A stretch of 64,000 bases of DNA, taken from positions 1 through 64,000 of the forward strand of contig NZ_RYZK01000010.1 in the NCBI RefSeq assembly GCF_003990645.1, given 5' to 3'. The notes below the pieces were generated by a model. That model searched no databases, had not been told where the DNA came from, and worked only from the letters and a program-made list of their open reading frames with translations. The DNA is from Shimia sediminis. GTDB taxonomy: Bacteria > Pseudomonadota > Alphaproteobacteria > Rhodobacterales > Rhodobacteraceae. The stretch's first letter is position 1. Each line of letters opens with the position of its first letter. Position numbers and translations under genes: made by a program. Shown here one piece after another: positions 8,634 through 16,909 of the stretch.

Positions 8634-9070
8634 CTGACGTTGGTGTTCTGACGCACCCAGTCCGAAATCATTTTCGCGGGCATGGCCCCGGACTGGCGTG
8701 CCTTTTCACGACCTCCAACAAAAGCGGCCATGGTCGGAATGCCCCGAATGCGATACTTGGCCCCTGCTTGCGGGTGCGCCTCTGTGTTCAGCTTGACCAG
8801 CCGGACCTGCCCACTCAAGTCCCCCGCAGCCTGAGCATACTGCGGCGCCATCTGGCGGCACGGCCCGCACCAGGGCGCCCAGAAGTCCACGACCAGCGGT
8901 ACATCGTCATTGCGGGCAGCTTTTTGCAATGTGGCGAGATCCACCTCAGCCACTTTTCCCGACATCAATCGCGCGCCGCAGGTGCCGCATTTGGCCCCGG
9001 CGCCCAGCTTGTCGGCTGGCACCCGGTTCACCTGTGCGCACTCCAGACATGTCAGTTTCTTGCCACTCAT
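8630..9070 (-). CDS. trxC: Thioredoxin 2 (zinc-ribbon thioredoxin)
   Basis: A 146-residue cytoplasmic disulfide reductase. The N-terminal zinc ribbon is complete (C8, C11, C28, C31), as in TrxC/thioredoxin 2. It is followed by the thioredoxin fold with the active site WCGPC at 67-71 and the cis-proline loop GIPT near 110. Length is standard. GGAGG-like sequence precedes the ATG at 9070. The stop codon lies inside the 28-bp palindrome. The family is often induced by oxidative stress, but no OxyR-type site was recognised here. Confidence 0.9.
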   Translation of the reverse strand: MSGKKLTCLECAQVNRVPADKLGAGAKCGTCGARLMSGKVAEVDLATLQKAARNDDVPLVVDFWAPWCGPCRQMAPQYAQAAGDLSGQVRLVKLNTEAHPQAGAKYRIRGIPTMAAFVGGREKARQSGAMPAKMISDWVRQNTNVR

Positions 9071-9197
9071 AGCCTTGCCTCCGCATCACATTCGAAGCGC
9101 GTGATATGTATTGCCGGGGAGAATGTGAAGCCCCAATCGAAAAGGGTCGGAGCATGCTCCGACCCTTCCCCTCTTAACCGGTACAAGCGTTGAGTGC

Positions 9198-10187
9198 TTA
9201 GTTCAGCGCCTTGTCCGTGATCGCATGGGTCCATGCGCCCTCGGGCTTGGCAGTAATAACCGGATCCGAGCCACCCGACATCAGGCTGTCCACGGTCCGC
9301 TCATAGTCAGCCGGGTCCAACGCGCCGTTCGAACCAGCTGTCAGCTTGGCAATCTCACGCATCATGCGGGTTTGGTGCTCTTCGGTCTGCGCACCCGACG
9401 CATCGTTGTCGAGAACAATCATTGCCGCGTCATCCGGGTTTTCTTCGGCCCATTTCCAGCCCTTCATTGATGCACGTACGAAACGCACCATCTTATCCTC
9501 AAAGGCCGGATCGCTCAGGTTGTCTTCCAGCACATACATGCCATCCTCGAGCGTGGCGACGCCCTGATCTTCATACTTGAACACCACCAGGTCATCCGGG
9601 GTCAGGCCCGCGTCAATGATCTGCCAGTATTCGTTATAGGTCATGGTCGACACACAGGCCGCCTGCCCTTGCAGGATCGGATCGACGTTAAAGCCCTGCT
9701 TCAGCACGGTCACACCACTGTCACCTCCGTCGGTCGACAGGCCCAGTTTGCTCATCCAGCTGAGGAACGGATACTCGTTGCCAAAGAACCAGACGCCCAG
9801 GGTCTTGCCAGCAAAGTCATCCGGCGAGGAAACACCGGCATCCTTGCGGCAGGTCAGCATCATGCCCGAAGATTTGAAAGGCTGCGCGATATTCACCAGC
9901 GCGAGGCCCTTTTCACGGCTGGCAAGTGCCGAAGGCATCCAGTCCAGAACCACATCCGCGCCACCACCGGCAATCACCTGTGCAGGGGCAATATCCGGGC
10001 CGCCCGGCTTGATGGTCACATTCAGACCCTCATCCGCATAGAACCCTTTGTCCAGCGCAACGTAATAGCCCGCGAACTGGGCTTGGGTGACCCATTTCAA
10101 TTGCAGTGTCACATCGTCTGCCGCATTGGCAACCGAGGCCGCCAGCCCCAACGCCGCTGCGCCCAATGTCTTGATAAACGTCTTCAT
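9198..10187 (-). CDS. ABC transporter substrate-binding protein, NMT1/THI5-like
   Basis: A 329-residue periplasmic binding protein with a signal peptide (MKTFIKTLGAAALGLAASVANA, cut near residue 22). The start QLKWVTQAQFAGYYVALDKGFYADEGL is characteristic of the NMT1/THI5-like family, whose bacterial members bind pyrimidine-type ligands such as thiamine precursors (ThiY), riboflavin or related rings. It is the last gene of the minus-strand run that starts at hyuC and encodes pyrimidine-ring hydrolases. A pyrimidine, dihydropyrimidine or hydantoin ligand is therefore a reasonable inference but is not proven. AGGAGAG precedes the ATG. Confidence 0.82.
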   Translation of the reverse strand: MKTFIKTLGAAALGLAASVANAADDVTLQLKWVTQAQFAGYYVALDKGFYADEGLNVTIKPGGPDIAPAQVIAGGGADVVLDWMPSALASREKGLALVNIAQPFKSSGMMLTCRKDAGVSSPDDFAGKTLGVWFFGNEYPFLSWMSKLGLSTDGGDSGVTVLKQGFNVDPILQGQAACVSTMTYNEYWQIIDAGLTPDDLVVFKYEDQGVATLEDGMYVLEDNLSDPAFEDKMVRFVRASMKGWKWAEENPDDAAMIVLDNDASGAQTEEHQTRMMREIAKLTAGSNGALDPADYERTVDSLMSGGSDPVITAKPEGAWTHAITDKALN

Positions 10188-10233
10188 GTTTTTACTCTCC
10201 TTGTTGAACTTTTGTTTGTTGTACTCGTTATAC

Positions 10234-11073
10234 TCAGCCTCTTTGTGACGGGTGCCAGAACGTCACTGCTTTTTCCAACAGCGCGACCCCGCCATAAAAT
10301 GCAGAGCCGACAATCGCCGCCACGACGATCTCGGCCCAGACCATATCAAGCGCCAGGCGCCCGACCTCGGTCGAAATGCGGAACCCCATGCCCTTGATCG
10401 GAGATCCAAAGAACTCTGCAACGATAGCACCGATCAGCGCCAGCGTTGTTGAAATTTTCAGCCCGTTGAAAATGAACGGCATGGCAGCCGGCAGGCGCAG
10501 CTTGAGCAGCGTCTGCGGATAACTCGCCGCGTAGGTGCGCATCAGATCACGCTGCATGTGGTCCGTGGCCTGCAGGCCCTGCACCGTGTTGACCAGCATC
10601 GGAAAGAACACCATGACCACCACGACAGCCGCCTTGGATTGCCAGTCAAAACCGAACCACATCACCAGGATCGGCGCCATGCCGATGATCGGCAGAGCCG
10701 CCACGAAGTTACCGACCGGCAAAAGACCCCGTTGCAGGAACGGAAAACGGTCGATCACAACCGCGGTCAAAAAGGCTGCACCGCAGCCGATGATGTACCC
10801 GCTCAGCGCGCCCTTGATCACGGTCTGGACAAAGTCCTCCCACAGGATCGCGGTCGAACTGGCAAAGCGCGCACCGATCATCGAGGGCGGCGGCAAAAGC
10901 ACGGGATTGATGTTGAACCCTTGCACCACACATTCCCAAATGGCGATCAGGGTAAGACCGAATAGGATCGGCACCGCAAGGCGCGTGAACCGCGTTTTGG
11001 GCTGATTGGACAACCAGACATTCAGCCCCCAACCCAGCAGCCACACGGTAATTCCTGCAATCAACCACATCAT
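10234..11073 (-). CDS. ABC transporter permease (second subunit)
   Basis: A 279-residue BPD_transp_1 inner-membrane protein with about six hydrophobic segments and the cytoplasmic EAA-type loop (TYAASYPQTLLKLRLPAAMPFIFNGLKI, about residues 180-208). It resembles SsuC/ThiX permeases. It overlaps the preceding permease gene by four bases and is followed 46 bases later by the binding protein, so it forms one importer with them. Two permeases imply a heterodimeric channel. Confidence 0.85.
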   Translation of the reverse strand: MMWLIAGITVWLLGWGLNVWLSNQPKTRFTRLAVPILFGLTLIAIWECVVQGFNINPVLLPPPSMIGARFASSTAILWEDFVQTVIKGALSGYIIGCGAAFLTAVVIDRFPFLQRGLLPVGNFVAALPIIGMAPILVMWFGFDWQSKAAVVVVMVFFPMLVNTVQGLQATDHMQRDLMRTYAASYPQTLLKLRLPAAMPFIFNGLKISTTLALIGAIVAEFFGSPIKGMGFRISTEVGRLALDMVWAEIVVAAIVGSAFYGGVALLEKAVTFWHPSQRG

Positions 11074-11957
11074 CGCACCATCCCCATCCGTTTCAGCACG
11101 ATCTTTTGGGTGATCCCGATGATCCCCACCAGCGTTGCGGCCAGCGCTGCAGCCGTAATCAGCGCGCTCCAGATCTGGATCGTCTGACCGTAATAGCTTC
11201 CGCCCAAGAGGCGCGCGCCCAGACCGGCAACCGCCCCGGTTGGCAATTCACCCACGATGGCCCCCACCAGCGAGGCCGCCATGGCGATCTTCAGCGAGGT
11301 AAAGAAATACGGCATCGACGACGGCAGGCGCAGCTTCCAGAACTGTTGATTGCCGGTGGCGTTCCAGGTCTTCATCTGGTCGAGCTGCATGTGATCGGGA
11401 CTGCGCAGCCCCTTCACCATACCGACCACGACCGGGAAGAACGACAGGTACATCGAGATCACCGCCTTGGGCAGTAGCCCGGAAATCCCGATGGCATTCA
11501 GCACAACGATAATCATCGGCGCAATCGCAAGGATCGGGATGGTCTGGCTGGCAATCACCCATGGCATGATGCTCATGTCCATGGTGCGGTTGTAGACAAT
11601 GCCCACCGCCAGCGCGACACCCAGCGCAGTGCCGAGCACAAAGCCCAGCAAGGTCGAACTCAGCGTGATCCAACTGTGATAAATCAGCGAGCGTTTGGAA
11701 AACGCCTTGCCTTTTGCCACCATATCACCGGTGGTTTTCCAGATCTCAGCCACCACCTGATGCGGCGCGGGCAGCTTGGGTTTCTTCTGGCTCATGGTGT
11801 CGGCGATCAGCTCTGACGTGGTCAGCTCGACCCCGGCGCGCTTGGCCTTGTCATAGGCCCACGGCGTATTCAGCGCCACCGCGCCCGCATACCAGAGCAC
11901 GAAAATGGCAATCACCACCGTGATGATGGGGCCTATGCGATACCAGACGACGCCCAT
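11070..11957 (-). CDS. ABC transporter permease (first subunit)
   Basis: A 295-residue inner-membrane permease of the same family as its neighbour. The EAA loop (TWNATGNQQFWKLRLPSSMPYFFTSLKI) lies in the C-terminal third. The N-terminal part carries an extra periplasmic stretch of about 60 residues (after the first helix, to about residue 85) rich in Lys and Pro, not seen in the partner. The start codon overlaps the ATPase stop and its own stop overlaps the next permease, which indicates tight coupling in one transporter operon. Confidence 0.85.
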   Translation of the reverse strand: MGVVWYRIGPIITVVIAIFVLWYAGAVALNTPWAYDKAKRAGVELTTSELIADTMSQKKPKLPAPHQVVAEIWKTTGDMVAKGKAFSKRSLIYHSWITLSSTLLGFVLGTALGVALAVGIVYNRTMDMSIMPWVIASQTIPILAIAPMIIVVLNAIGISGLLPKAVISMYLSFFPVVVGMVKGLRSPDHMQLDQMKTWNATGNQQFWKLRLPSSMPYFFTSLKIAMAASLVGAIVGELPTGAVAGLGARLLGGSYYGQTIQIWSALITAAALAATLVGIIGITQKIVLKRMGMVR

Positions 11958-12742
11958 TATGCGTCATCCTCGTGACCGGCCCGCAAGCCATCCCGCACCC
12001 GGTGCGCGATCTTGATGAACTCTTCACTGTCCCGGATGTCCAGCGGGCGTTCCTTGGGCAGCGTGCTCTCAATCACATCCGTGATGCGGCCTGGGCGGGG
12101 CGACATCACAACAATCTTGGTGGACAGATACACCGCCTCGGGAATCGAGTGTGTCACAAACCCGATGGTCTTGTTGGTCCGTGCCCAAAGCTCCAGCAGC
12201 TGTTCGTTGAGGTGATCCCGCACGATCTCATCCAACGCGCCGAAGGGTTCGTCCATCAACAGAATATCCGCATGGAACGCCAGCGCCCGCGCGATCGAGG
12301 CACGCTGCTGCATGCCGCCCGACAACTGCCAGGGGAACTTCTTTTCAAACCCATCAAGGTGCACCAGCTCCAGCACTTCCTGCACGGCAGCGTCCTGTTC
12401 CGCCTTACTGGCCCCCATGATCTCAAGCGGCAGGCGGATGTTGCCGCCAATCGTGCGCCACGGGTACAGACCAGCATGTTGGAACACATAGCCATAAGCG
12501 CGCGCCTTGCGCGCCTCTTCGGGGCTGACGCCGTTGACGGTGATCTCACCCGCTGTCGGCTTTTCCAAATCCGCCATCACCCGCAGGAACGTCGTCTTGC
12601 CGCAGCCCGAAGGACCAATGAAGCTGACGAAATCGCCCTTGTTGATGTCAAGCGTCACGTCGCGCAGCGCATGCACCGGGCCGTCGTTTGTCTGGAAAGT
12701 CAGCGACAGATTCTTAGCCGAGATGACTGTATTATTGTCCAC
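11957..12742 (-). CDS. ABC transporter ATP-binding protein
   Basis: A 261-residue ATPase of the nitrate/sulfonate/taurine-type group, with Walker A GPSGCGKT (43-50), signature LSGGMQQR (140-147), Walker B ILLMDEP (160-166) and an H-loop THS. The GTG at 12742 is taken as start because AAGG precedes it and the protein then begins DNNTVISAKNLSL, normal for the family. The frame runs upstream to 12928, but that part overlaps the membrane-protein gene and looks non-coding. The first 11 bases overlap that gene, so translation is coupled. It powers the importer encoded by the next three genes. Confidence 0.85.
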   Translation of the reverse strand: MDNNTVISAKNLSLTFQTNDGPVHALRDVTLDINKGDFVSFIGPSGCGKTTFLRVMADLEKPTAGEITVNGVSPEEARKARAYGYVFQHAGLYPWRTIGGNIRLPLEIMGASKAEQDAAVQEVLELVHLDGFEKKFPWQLSGGMQQRASIARALAFHADILLMDEPFGALDEIVRDHLNEQLLELWARTNKTIGFVTHSIPEAVYLSTKIVVMSPRPGRITDVIESTLPKERPLDIRDSEEFIKIAHRVRDGLRAGHEDDA

Positions 12743-13247
12743 GAGCCTTACTTTCTTTGTTATCTTTGACACTCTCTCGAGAAGCAACCCAAACCCATGA
12801 TGCAACGAACACACAAAGAGACGCCGCAATGCCCCCCAATTCGACGGCTCGCACACGACCCGCAACCCAATGAACCGAAACGGGATCAATGCTGAATTCG
12901 GTATGCACCGCCACATAGCAACTGGCAAAAGCCGAAACCGAACATGAAACTACAAAGGCAAGCCACCCAAACCAATCCGGCGTCACATAGTCGATTGCTG
13001 ATGAAACCGCCGCAAACACAGGGATTGCGACGAGTAGGGACTCAATCAGCATGGTTACCCCCGCGAAAACGGAAAAGCCATAAGCGATAACCACAAACAA
13101 GCCACTCCCAGACTCACCGACCACATCACGTATTACTAGCAGCGGGTATAGGAACATCGTTGCGGCATAAGTCGGCACGAAGACCCACACGAAATGTTTA
13201 CCGTAACGTCGGTCCCACTGCCGATAATAAGACGCAAGTCTTCGCAT
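12732..13247 (-). CDS. Four-helix membrane protein of unknown function inside the pyrimidine operon
   Basis: A 171-residue protein with about four membrane segments (near 18-40, 48-80 as a long hydrophobic block, 93-115 and 135-157), a basic N terminus (MRRLASYYRQWDRRYGKH) and a basic tail. I recognise no family. Its ATG shares a base with the dihydropyrimidinase stop, and its last 11 bases overlap the ABC ATPase start, so it is wired into this operon. It is clearly more A/T rich than both neighbours, which points to separate origin. Possible roles are an accessory of the importer or an exporter for a product such as beta-alanine. Both are guesses. Confidence 0.65.
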   Translation of the reverse strand: MRRLASYYRQWDRRYGKHFVWVFVPTYAATMFLYPLLVIRDVVGESGSGLFVVIAYGFSVFAGVTMLIESLLVAIPVFAAVSSAIDYVTPDWFGWLAFVVSCSVSAFASCYVAVHTEFSIDPVSVHWVAGRVRAVELGGIAASLCVFVASWVWVASRESVKDNKESKARGQ

Positions 13248-14704
13248 CAGACCCCCGTCGCCGGAATACCGGTGCGTTTCACAGGCTGCGGCGAGGTCAA
13301 TTCCTTCCACGTGCTCAGCGCCTTGTTCACCGTCGTGTTGGCCTCGCGGCTCACGAACTTGCCGTGACCCTCCTGCGTCTGGATTGCACCATCGTTTACA
13401 GCCACCTGCCCACGGGTCAGCGTATAGCGGGGCAGACCTTTGACGTGATGCCCCTCGAAGACATTGTAGTCGATGGCCGATTGCTGCGACGCCGCCGAGA
13501 TGGTCTTTTCCTTCTCCGGGTCCCACACCACCAGGTCGGCATCCGCCCCCACCAGAACCGCGCCCTTCTTGGGGTAACAGTTCAGGATCTTGGCGATATT
13601 GGTCGAGGTCACGGCTACAAACTCGTTCGGCGTCAGGCGACCTGTGGCCACCCCTTGGGTCCAGAGCATCGGCATGCGGTCTTCCAACCCACCGGTCCCG
13701 TTGGGGATCTTCGAGAAGTCACCGACACCGTAACGCTTTTGGTCCGTGGTAAAGGCGCAGTGGTCCGTCGCCACAACCGATAGCGTGCCCCCTTGCAGAC
13801 CGGACCACAGGCTCTCCTGATGGCGTGCATCGCGGAACGGCGGGCTCATCACCCGGCGTGCGGCGTGATCCCAGTCGTCCACGAAATACTCGCGCTCATC
13901 CAGCGTCAGATGCTGGATCAACGGCTCACCCCAGACGCGTTTTCCCTGCATGCGCGCCCGGCGAATGGCCTCATGCGCCTCTTCGCAAGAGGTGTGCACG
14001 ACATAAAGCGGCACACCCGCCATATCGGCAATCATGATCGCACGGTTGGTGGCTTCGCCCTCAACCTGTGAGGGGCGCGAATAGGCGTGCGCCTCGGGGC
14101 CGGTATTGCCCTCGGCCAACAGTTTCGCAGTCATCTCTGCTACCACATCACCGTTTTCGGCATGCACCATGGCGATGCCGCCCAGTTCCGCCAGTCGGTT
14201 GAACGAGGCGAACAACTCGTCATCATTCACCATCAGAGCGCCCTTGTAAGCCAGGAAATGCTTGAACGTGTTGATCCCGCGCTCTTCGATCACGGTTTTC
14301 ATGTCGTTAAAGACCTGCTCGCCCCACCATGTCACCGCCATGTGGAAGGAATAGTCACAGTTCGCCCGGGTCGATTTGTTGTCCCAACGCTTGATGGCAT
14401 CCAGAAGGCTCTCGCCCTGGTTGGGCAGGCAGAAGTCCACCACCATCGTTGTGCCCCCGGCGAGCCCTGCGCGGGTGCCGCTTTCAAAGTCATCTGTGGA
14501 GTAAGTGCCCATAAACGGCATTTCGAGGTGCACGTGCGGATCAATCCCGCCCGGCATCACGTAACAACCGGTCGCGTCCAGCACTTCGTCACCCTTAAGG
14601 TCCTTGCCGATCTCAATGATCACACCGCCTTCAACCAGCACATCCGCTTCATACGTCAGGTCTGCCGTAACAACGGTCCCGCCCTTGATAACCTTGCTTC
14701 CCAT
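13247..14704 (-). CDS. hydA: Dihydropyrimidinase / D-hydantoinase
   Basis: A 485-residue amidohydrolase that opens the ring of dihydrouracil or dihydrothymine (or 5-substituted hydantoins) to the N-carbamoyl amino acid. Visible metal ligands are HVH (57-59), the carboxylated lysine of AYKG (K154), HAENG, VHTSC and the aspartate of ATDHCAF. The length is typical. The ATG at 14704 has GGGAGA nine bases upstream. A longer frame from 14755 starts inside the GC-rich spacer. It sits directly after hyuC, the next enzyme of the reductive pyrimidine pathway, and is followed without a gap by the membrane protein and the importer. Confidence 0.9.
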   Translation of the reverse strand: MGSKVIKGGTVVTADLTYEADVLVEGGVIIEIGKDLKGDEVLDATGCYVMPGGIDPHVHLEMPFMGTYSTDDFESGTRAGLAGGTTMVVDFCLPNQGESLLDAIKRWDNKSTRANCDYSFHMAVTWWGEQVFNDMKTVIEERGINTFKHFLAYKGALMVNDDELFASFNRLAELGGIAMVHAENGDVVAEMTAKLLAEGNTGPEAHAYSRPSQVEGEATNRAIMIADMAGVPLYVVHTSCEEAHEAIRRARMQGKRVWGEPLIQHLTLDEREYFVDDWDHAARRVMSPPFRDARHQESLWSGLQGGTLSVVATDHCAFTTDQKRYGVGDFSKIPNGTGGLEDRMPMLWTQGVATGRLTPNEFVAVTSTNIAKILNCYPKKGAVLVGADADLVVWDPEKEKTISAASQQSAIDYNVFEGHHVKGLPRYTLTRGQVAVNDGAIQTQEGHGKFVSREANTTVNKALSTWKELTSPQPVKRTGIPATGV

Positions 14705-14741
14705 CACTTTTCTCCCTATCGGCAAGGGAACATCGCCCCTG

Positions 14742-14785
14742 CTTCTTTTGGCCAAAAATATCCCGGGGTCCGGGGCAGCGCCCCG
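14742..14785. repeat. GC-rich gene-end element, copy 1
   Basis: A run resembling TTGGCCAAAAATATCCCGGG followed by a CCGGGGC-AGC-GCCCCGG hairpin, lying between hyuC and hydA. A related element stands at 44848-44915 (TTGCCAGAAATACTCCGGGG followed by AGGGGC-AGC-GCCCCT). I infer a dispersed Roseobacter-type intergenic repeat. The hairpin could also attenuate hydA transcription. Confidence 0.5.
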
Positions 14786-14800
14786 GTCCGACCCCTCCAG

Positions 14801-16051
14801 TTACTCCACGATCTCGGCGGTCTCCAAAACCGCATGCATCAGCACGTCAGCGCCCGCTGCGGCCCATTCACGCGAAATCTCTTCGGCTTCATTGTGGCTC
14901 AGCCCGTCGACACAAGGACACATCACCATGGCCGTTGGCGCAACCTGGTTGATCCAGCAAGCATCGTGTCCCGCGCCCGAGATCAGGTCACGGTGGGAAT
15001 AGCCCAGCCGTTCAGCCGCATTGCGCACAGCAGTCACGCAGCCTTCGTCAAAGGCCACCGGATCAAACCCGCCCACCTTTTCAAAGGCAATCATCAGCCC
15101 CATGTCGTCGGCAATCTTCTGACCCTCGGTGCGCAGGCGCGCCTCCATGTCTTCGATCACGCTCAAATCCGGCGAGCGGAAATCGACGGTGAACACCACC
15201 TTGCCGGGGATCACATTGCGCGAGTTGGGGTAGACATCGATATGCCCCGCCGCGCCCACCGCATGTGGCGCATGGCTCCAGGCGATCTCATCCACCTTGT
15301 CCAGAATGCGCGCCATGCCCAGACCGGCGTTTTTGCGCATCGGCATGGGGGTTGATCCGGTGTGCGAGTCCTTGCCTTCGATGGTGACTTGCGTCCAGCT
15401 CAGCCCCTGCCCATGCGTGACAACGCCGATATCCTTGCCCTCGGCTTCGAGGATGGGGCCCTGCTCAATGTGCAACTCGAACATCGCGTGCATCTTGCGC
15501 TGACCAACCGGTTCGTCACCGCGCCAGCCAATCCGCTTTAGTTCATCGCCAAACTTCAGCCCCTCTGCGTCTTCGCGATCATAGGCCCACTCCTCGGTGT
15601 GAATGCCCGCAAATACACCAGACGACAGCATGGCAGGCGCATACCGCGTGCCCTCTTCGTTGGTCCAGTTGGTCACCACAATCGGATGTTTGGTCTTGAT
15701 CCCTAAGTCCTTCATTGTGCGAAGAATTTCGAGACCACCCAGCACACCCAACACGCCATCGTACTTGCCGCCTGTCGGTTGCGTATCAAGGTGCGAGCCG
15801 ACGTAGACCGGCAGGGCGTCAGGATCGGTGCCGGGGTACTCGGCGAACATGTTGCCCATGGTGTCGAGACCCATGGTGCAGCCAACCGCCTCGCACCAGG
15901 ATTGGAACAATGCGCGGCCTTCGCCGTCTTCATCCGTTACGGTCTGGCGGTTGTTGCCGCCCGCCACGCCGGGGCCGATCTTGGCCATTTCCATGAGGCT
16001 GTCCCACAGACGATCACTGTTGATCTTGAGGTTTTCACCCGGTGCCGCCAT
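14801..16051 (-). CDS. hyuC: N-carbamoyl-amino-acid hydrolase (beta-ureidopropionase / hydantoinase-carbamoylase family)
   Basis: A 416-residue M20-family metal-dependent amidase, probably converting N-carbamoyl-beta-alanine to beta-alanine, CO2 and ammonia, the last step of reductive uracil breakdown. GSHLDTQPTGGKYDG (85-99) and NEEGTR (131-136) give the di-metal ligands, with HIEQGP near 200 and SGAGHDACW near 365. It is the first gene of the operon. The divergent tetR gene starts 134 bases away, and two RutR-like palindromes lie between. AGGGAGA precedes the ATG. Allantoate amidohydrolase is the main alternative, but the adjacent dihydropyrimidinase favours the pyrimidine role. Confidence 0.85.
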   Translation of the reverse strand: MAAPGENLKINSDRLWDSLMEMAKIGPGVAGGNNRQTVTDEDGEGRALFQSWCEAVGCTMGLDTMGNMFAEYPGTDPDALPVYVGSHLDTQPTGGKYDGVLGVLGGLEILRTMKDLGIKTKHPIVVTNWTNEEGTRYAPAMLSSGVFAGIHTEEWAYDREDAEGLKFGDELKRIGWRGDEPVGQRKMHAMFELHIEQGPILEAEGKDIGVVTHGQGLSWTQVTIEGKDSHTGSTPMPMRKNAGLGMARILDKVDEIAWSHAPHAVGAAGHIDVYPNSRNVIPGKVVFTVDFRSPDLSVIEDMEARLRTEGQKIADDMGLMIAFEKVGGFDPVAFDEGCVTAVRNAAERLGYSHRDLISGAGHDACWINQVAPTAMVMCPCVDGLSHNEAEEISREWAAAGADVLMHAVLETAEIVE

Positions 16052-16113
16052 GGCATGTCTCCCTTGCTATTTGCGTCTCGGACCTTGTTGGCCTCTTGCT
16101 TTGGCGTGGTTCC

Positions 16114-16127
16114 TGACCGTATGGTCA
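16114..16127. promoter_or_regulatory. RutR-like operator 1
   Basis: TGACCGTATGGTCA agrees with the core of the RutR box (TTGACCA-NN-TGGTCAA) except at one base. Its centre lies 69 bases upstream of the hyuC start and 33 bases (about three helical turns) from operator 2. Confidence 0.65.
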
Positions 16128-16146
16128 AGTTCAGGGCACCACAGTC

Positions 16147-16160
16147 TGACCATCTGGTCA
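16147..16160. promoter_or_regulatory. RutR-like operator 2
   Basis: TGACCATCTGGTCA is an exact core match to the RutR box. It lies about 26 bases before the first tetR gene and on the same DNA face as operator 1, so one regulator could repress both divergent promoters, including its own. Confidence 0.75.
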
Positions 16161-16185
16161 AGAAAATTCTGGGATCACAGCGAAC

Positions 16186-16821
16186 ATGGCGCAATCGTCA
16201 AAACCCAACAGCAAGAAAGAACGCCGTCAGGAGAGCGAAAAGCTTATTTTGTCAGCAGCGGAAAAAGTCTTTGCAGAAGCGGGGTTTGGCGGCGCGACGA
16301 TGCAGCTGATCGCGGATGTGGCGGGGCTGCCGAAAGCCAACCTGCACTACTATTTCCCCACAAAGGAATCGCTCTATCGTCAGGTGGTTCAGAATATCTT
16401 TCAGATTTGGTTACAGGCGGCGGACGTGTTTGATGCCGCAGATGGGCCAGAAGAGGGAATCGGTGCCTATATCGATGCCAAGATGGAAATCTCGCGCCGT
16501 CACCCCGCCGGATCCAAGGTCTGGGCCAGCGAAGTCATGCATCGCGCGCCGGTCATTCAGGACTATCTGGAAACCACCCTGGCAGAATGGACCGAAGGAC
16601 GTATTGCCGTGATCGAACGCTGGATCGAAGAGGGGCGCATGGATCCGATTGACCCGCGCCACCTGCTCTACATGTTGTGGGCGACCACCCAGCACTATGC
16701 GGATTTTGGGCATCAGATCGATACTCTGAATGGCGGCGCACCCTTGAATGATGCCCAATGGAACGCCGCCAAAGCCAGCGTCAAGCGGATCATCCTGCGC
16801 GGTATTGGCGCCCAGACCTGA
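16186..16821 (+). CDS. RutR-like TetR family regulator (first paralogue)
   Basis: A 211-residue repressor. The N-terminal helix-turn-helix (about 15-60, with GGATMQLIADVAGLPKANLHYYFPTKESLY) and the C-terminal ligand domain, including the WATTQHYADF segment near residue 165, match RutR, the uracil/thymine-sensing regulator of pyrimidine use. It is transcribed away from hyuC across two RutR-type palindromes, so it is very likely autoregulated and represses the catabolic operon until the pyrimidine ligand binds. The ligand is inferred from family and context. A second close paralogue follows directly. Confidence 0.85.
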   Translation: MAQSSKPNSKKERRQESEKLILSAAEKVFAEAGFGGATMQLIADVAGLPKANLHYYFPTKESLYRQVVQNIFQIWLQAADVFDAADGPEEGIGAYIDAKMEISRRHPAGSKVWASEVMHRAPVIQDYLETTLAEWTEGRIAVIERWIEEGRMDPIDPRHLLYMLWATTQHYADFGHQIDTLNGGAPLNDAQWNAAKASVKRIILRGIGAQT

Positions 16822-16824
16822 CTG

Positions 16825-16852
16825 GTAGGTCGGACAAATTTGTCCGACCTAC
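16825..16852. repeat. 28-bp perfect palindrome, copy 2
   Basis: Identical to the copies at 8606, 34306 and 53640. This copy is the only one between two genes in the same direction (the two tetR genes), beginning four bases after the first stop codon. Confidence 0.9.
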
Positions 16853-16909
16853 GGTGCTGGACGTGCGGCTTTGGCTCGCCTAATCTCGGGGTTCAAAATG
16901 AGGCGATGA

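Noticed and set aside
12742-12928. 62-residue N-terminal extension of the ABC ATPase
   Set aside because: It overlaps the membrane-protein gene, lacks family similarity, and a GTG with AAGG gives a standard start.
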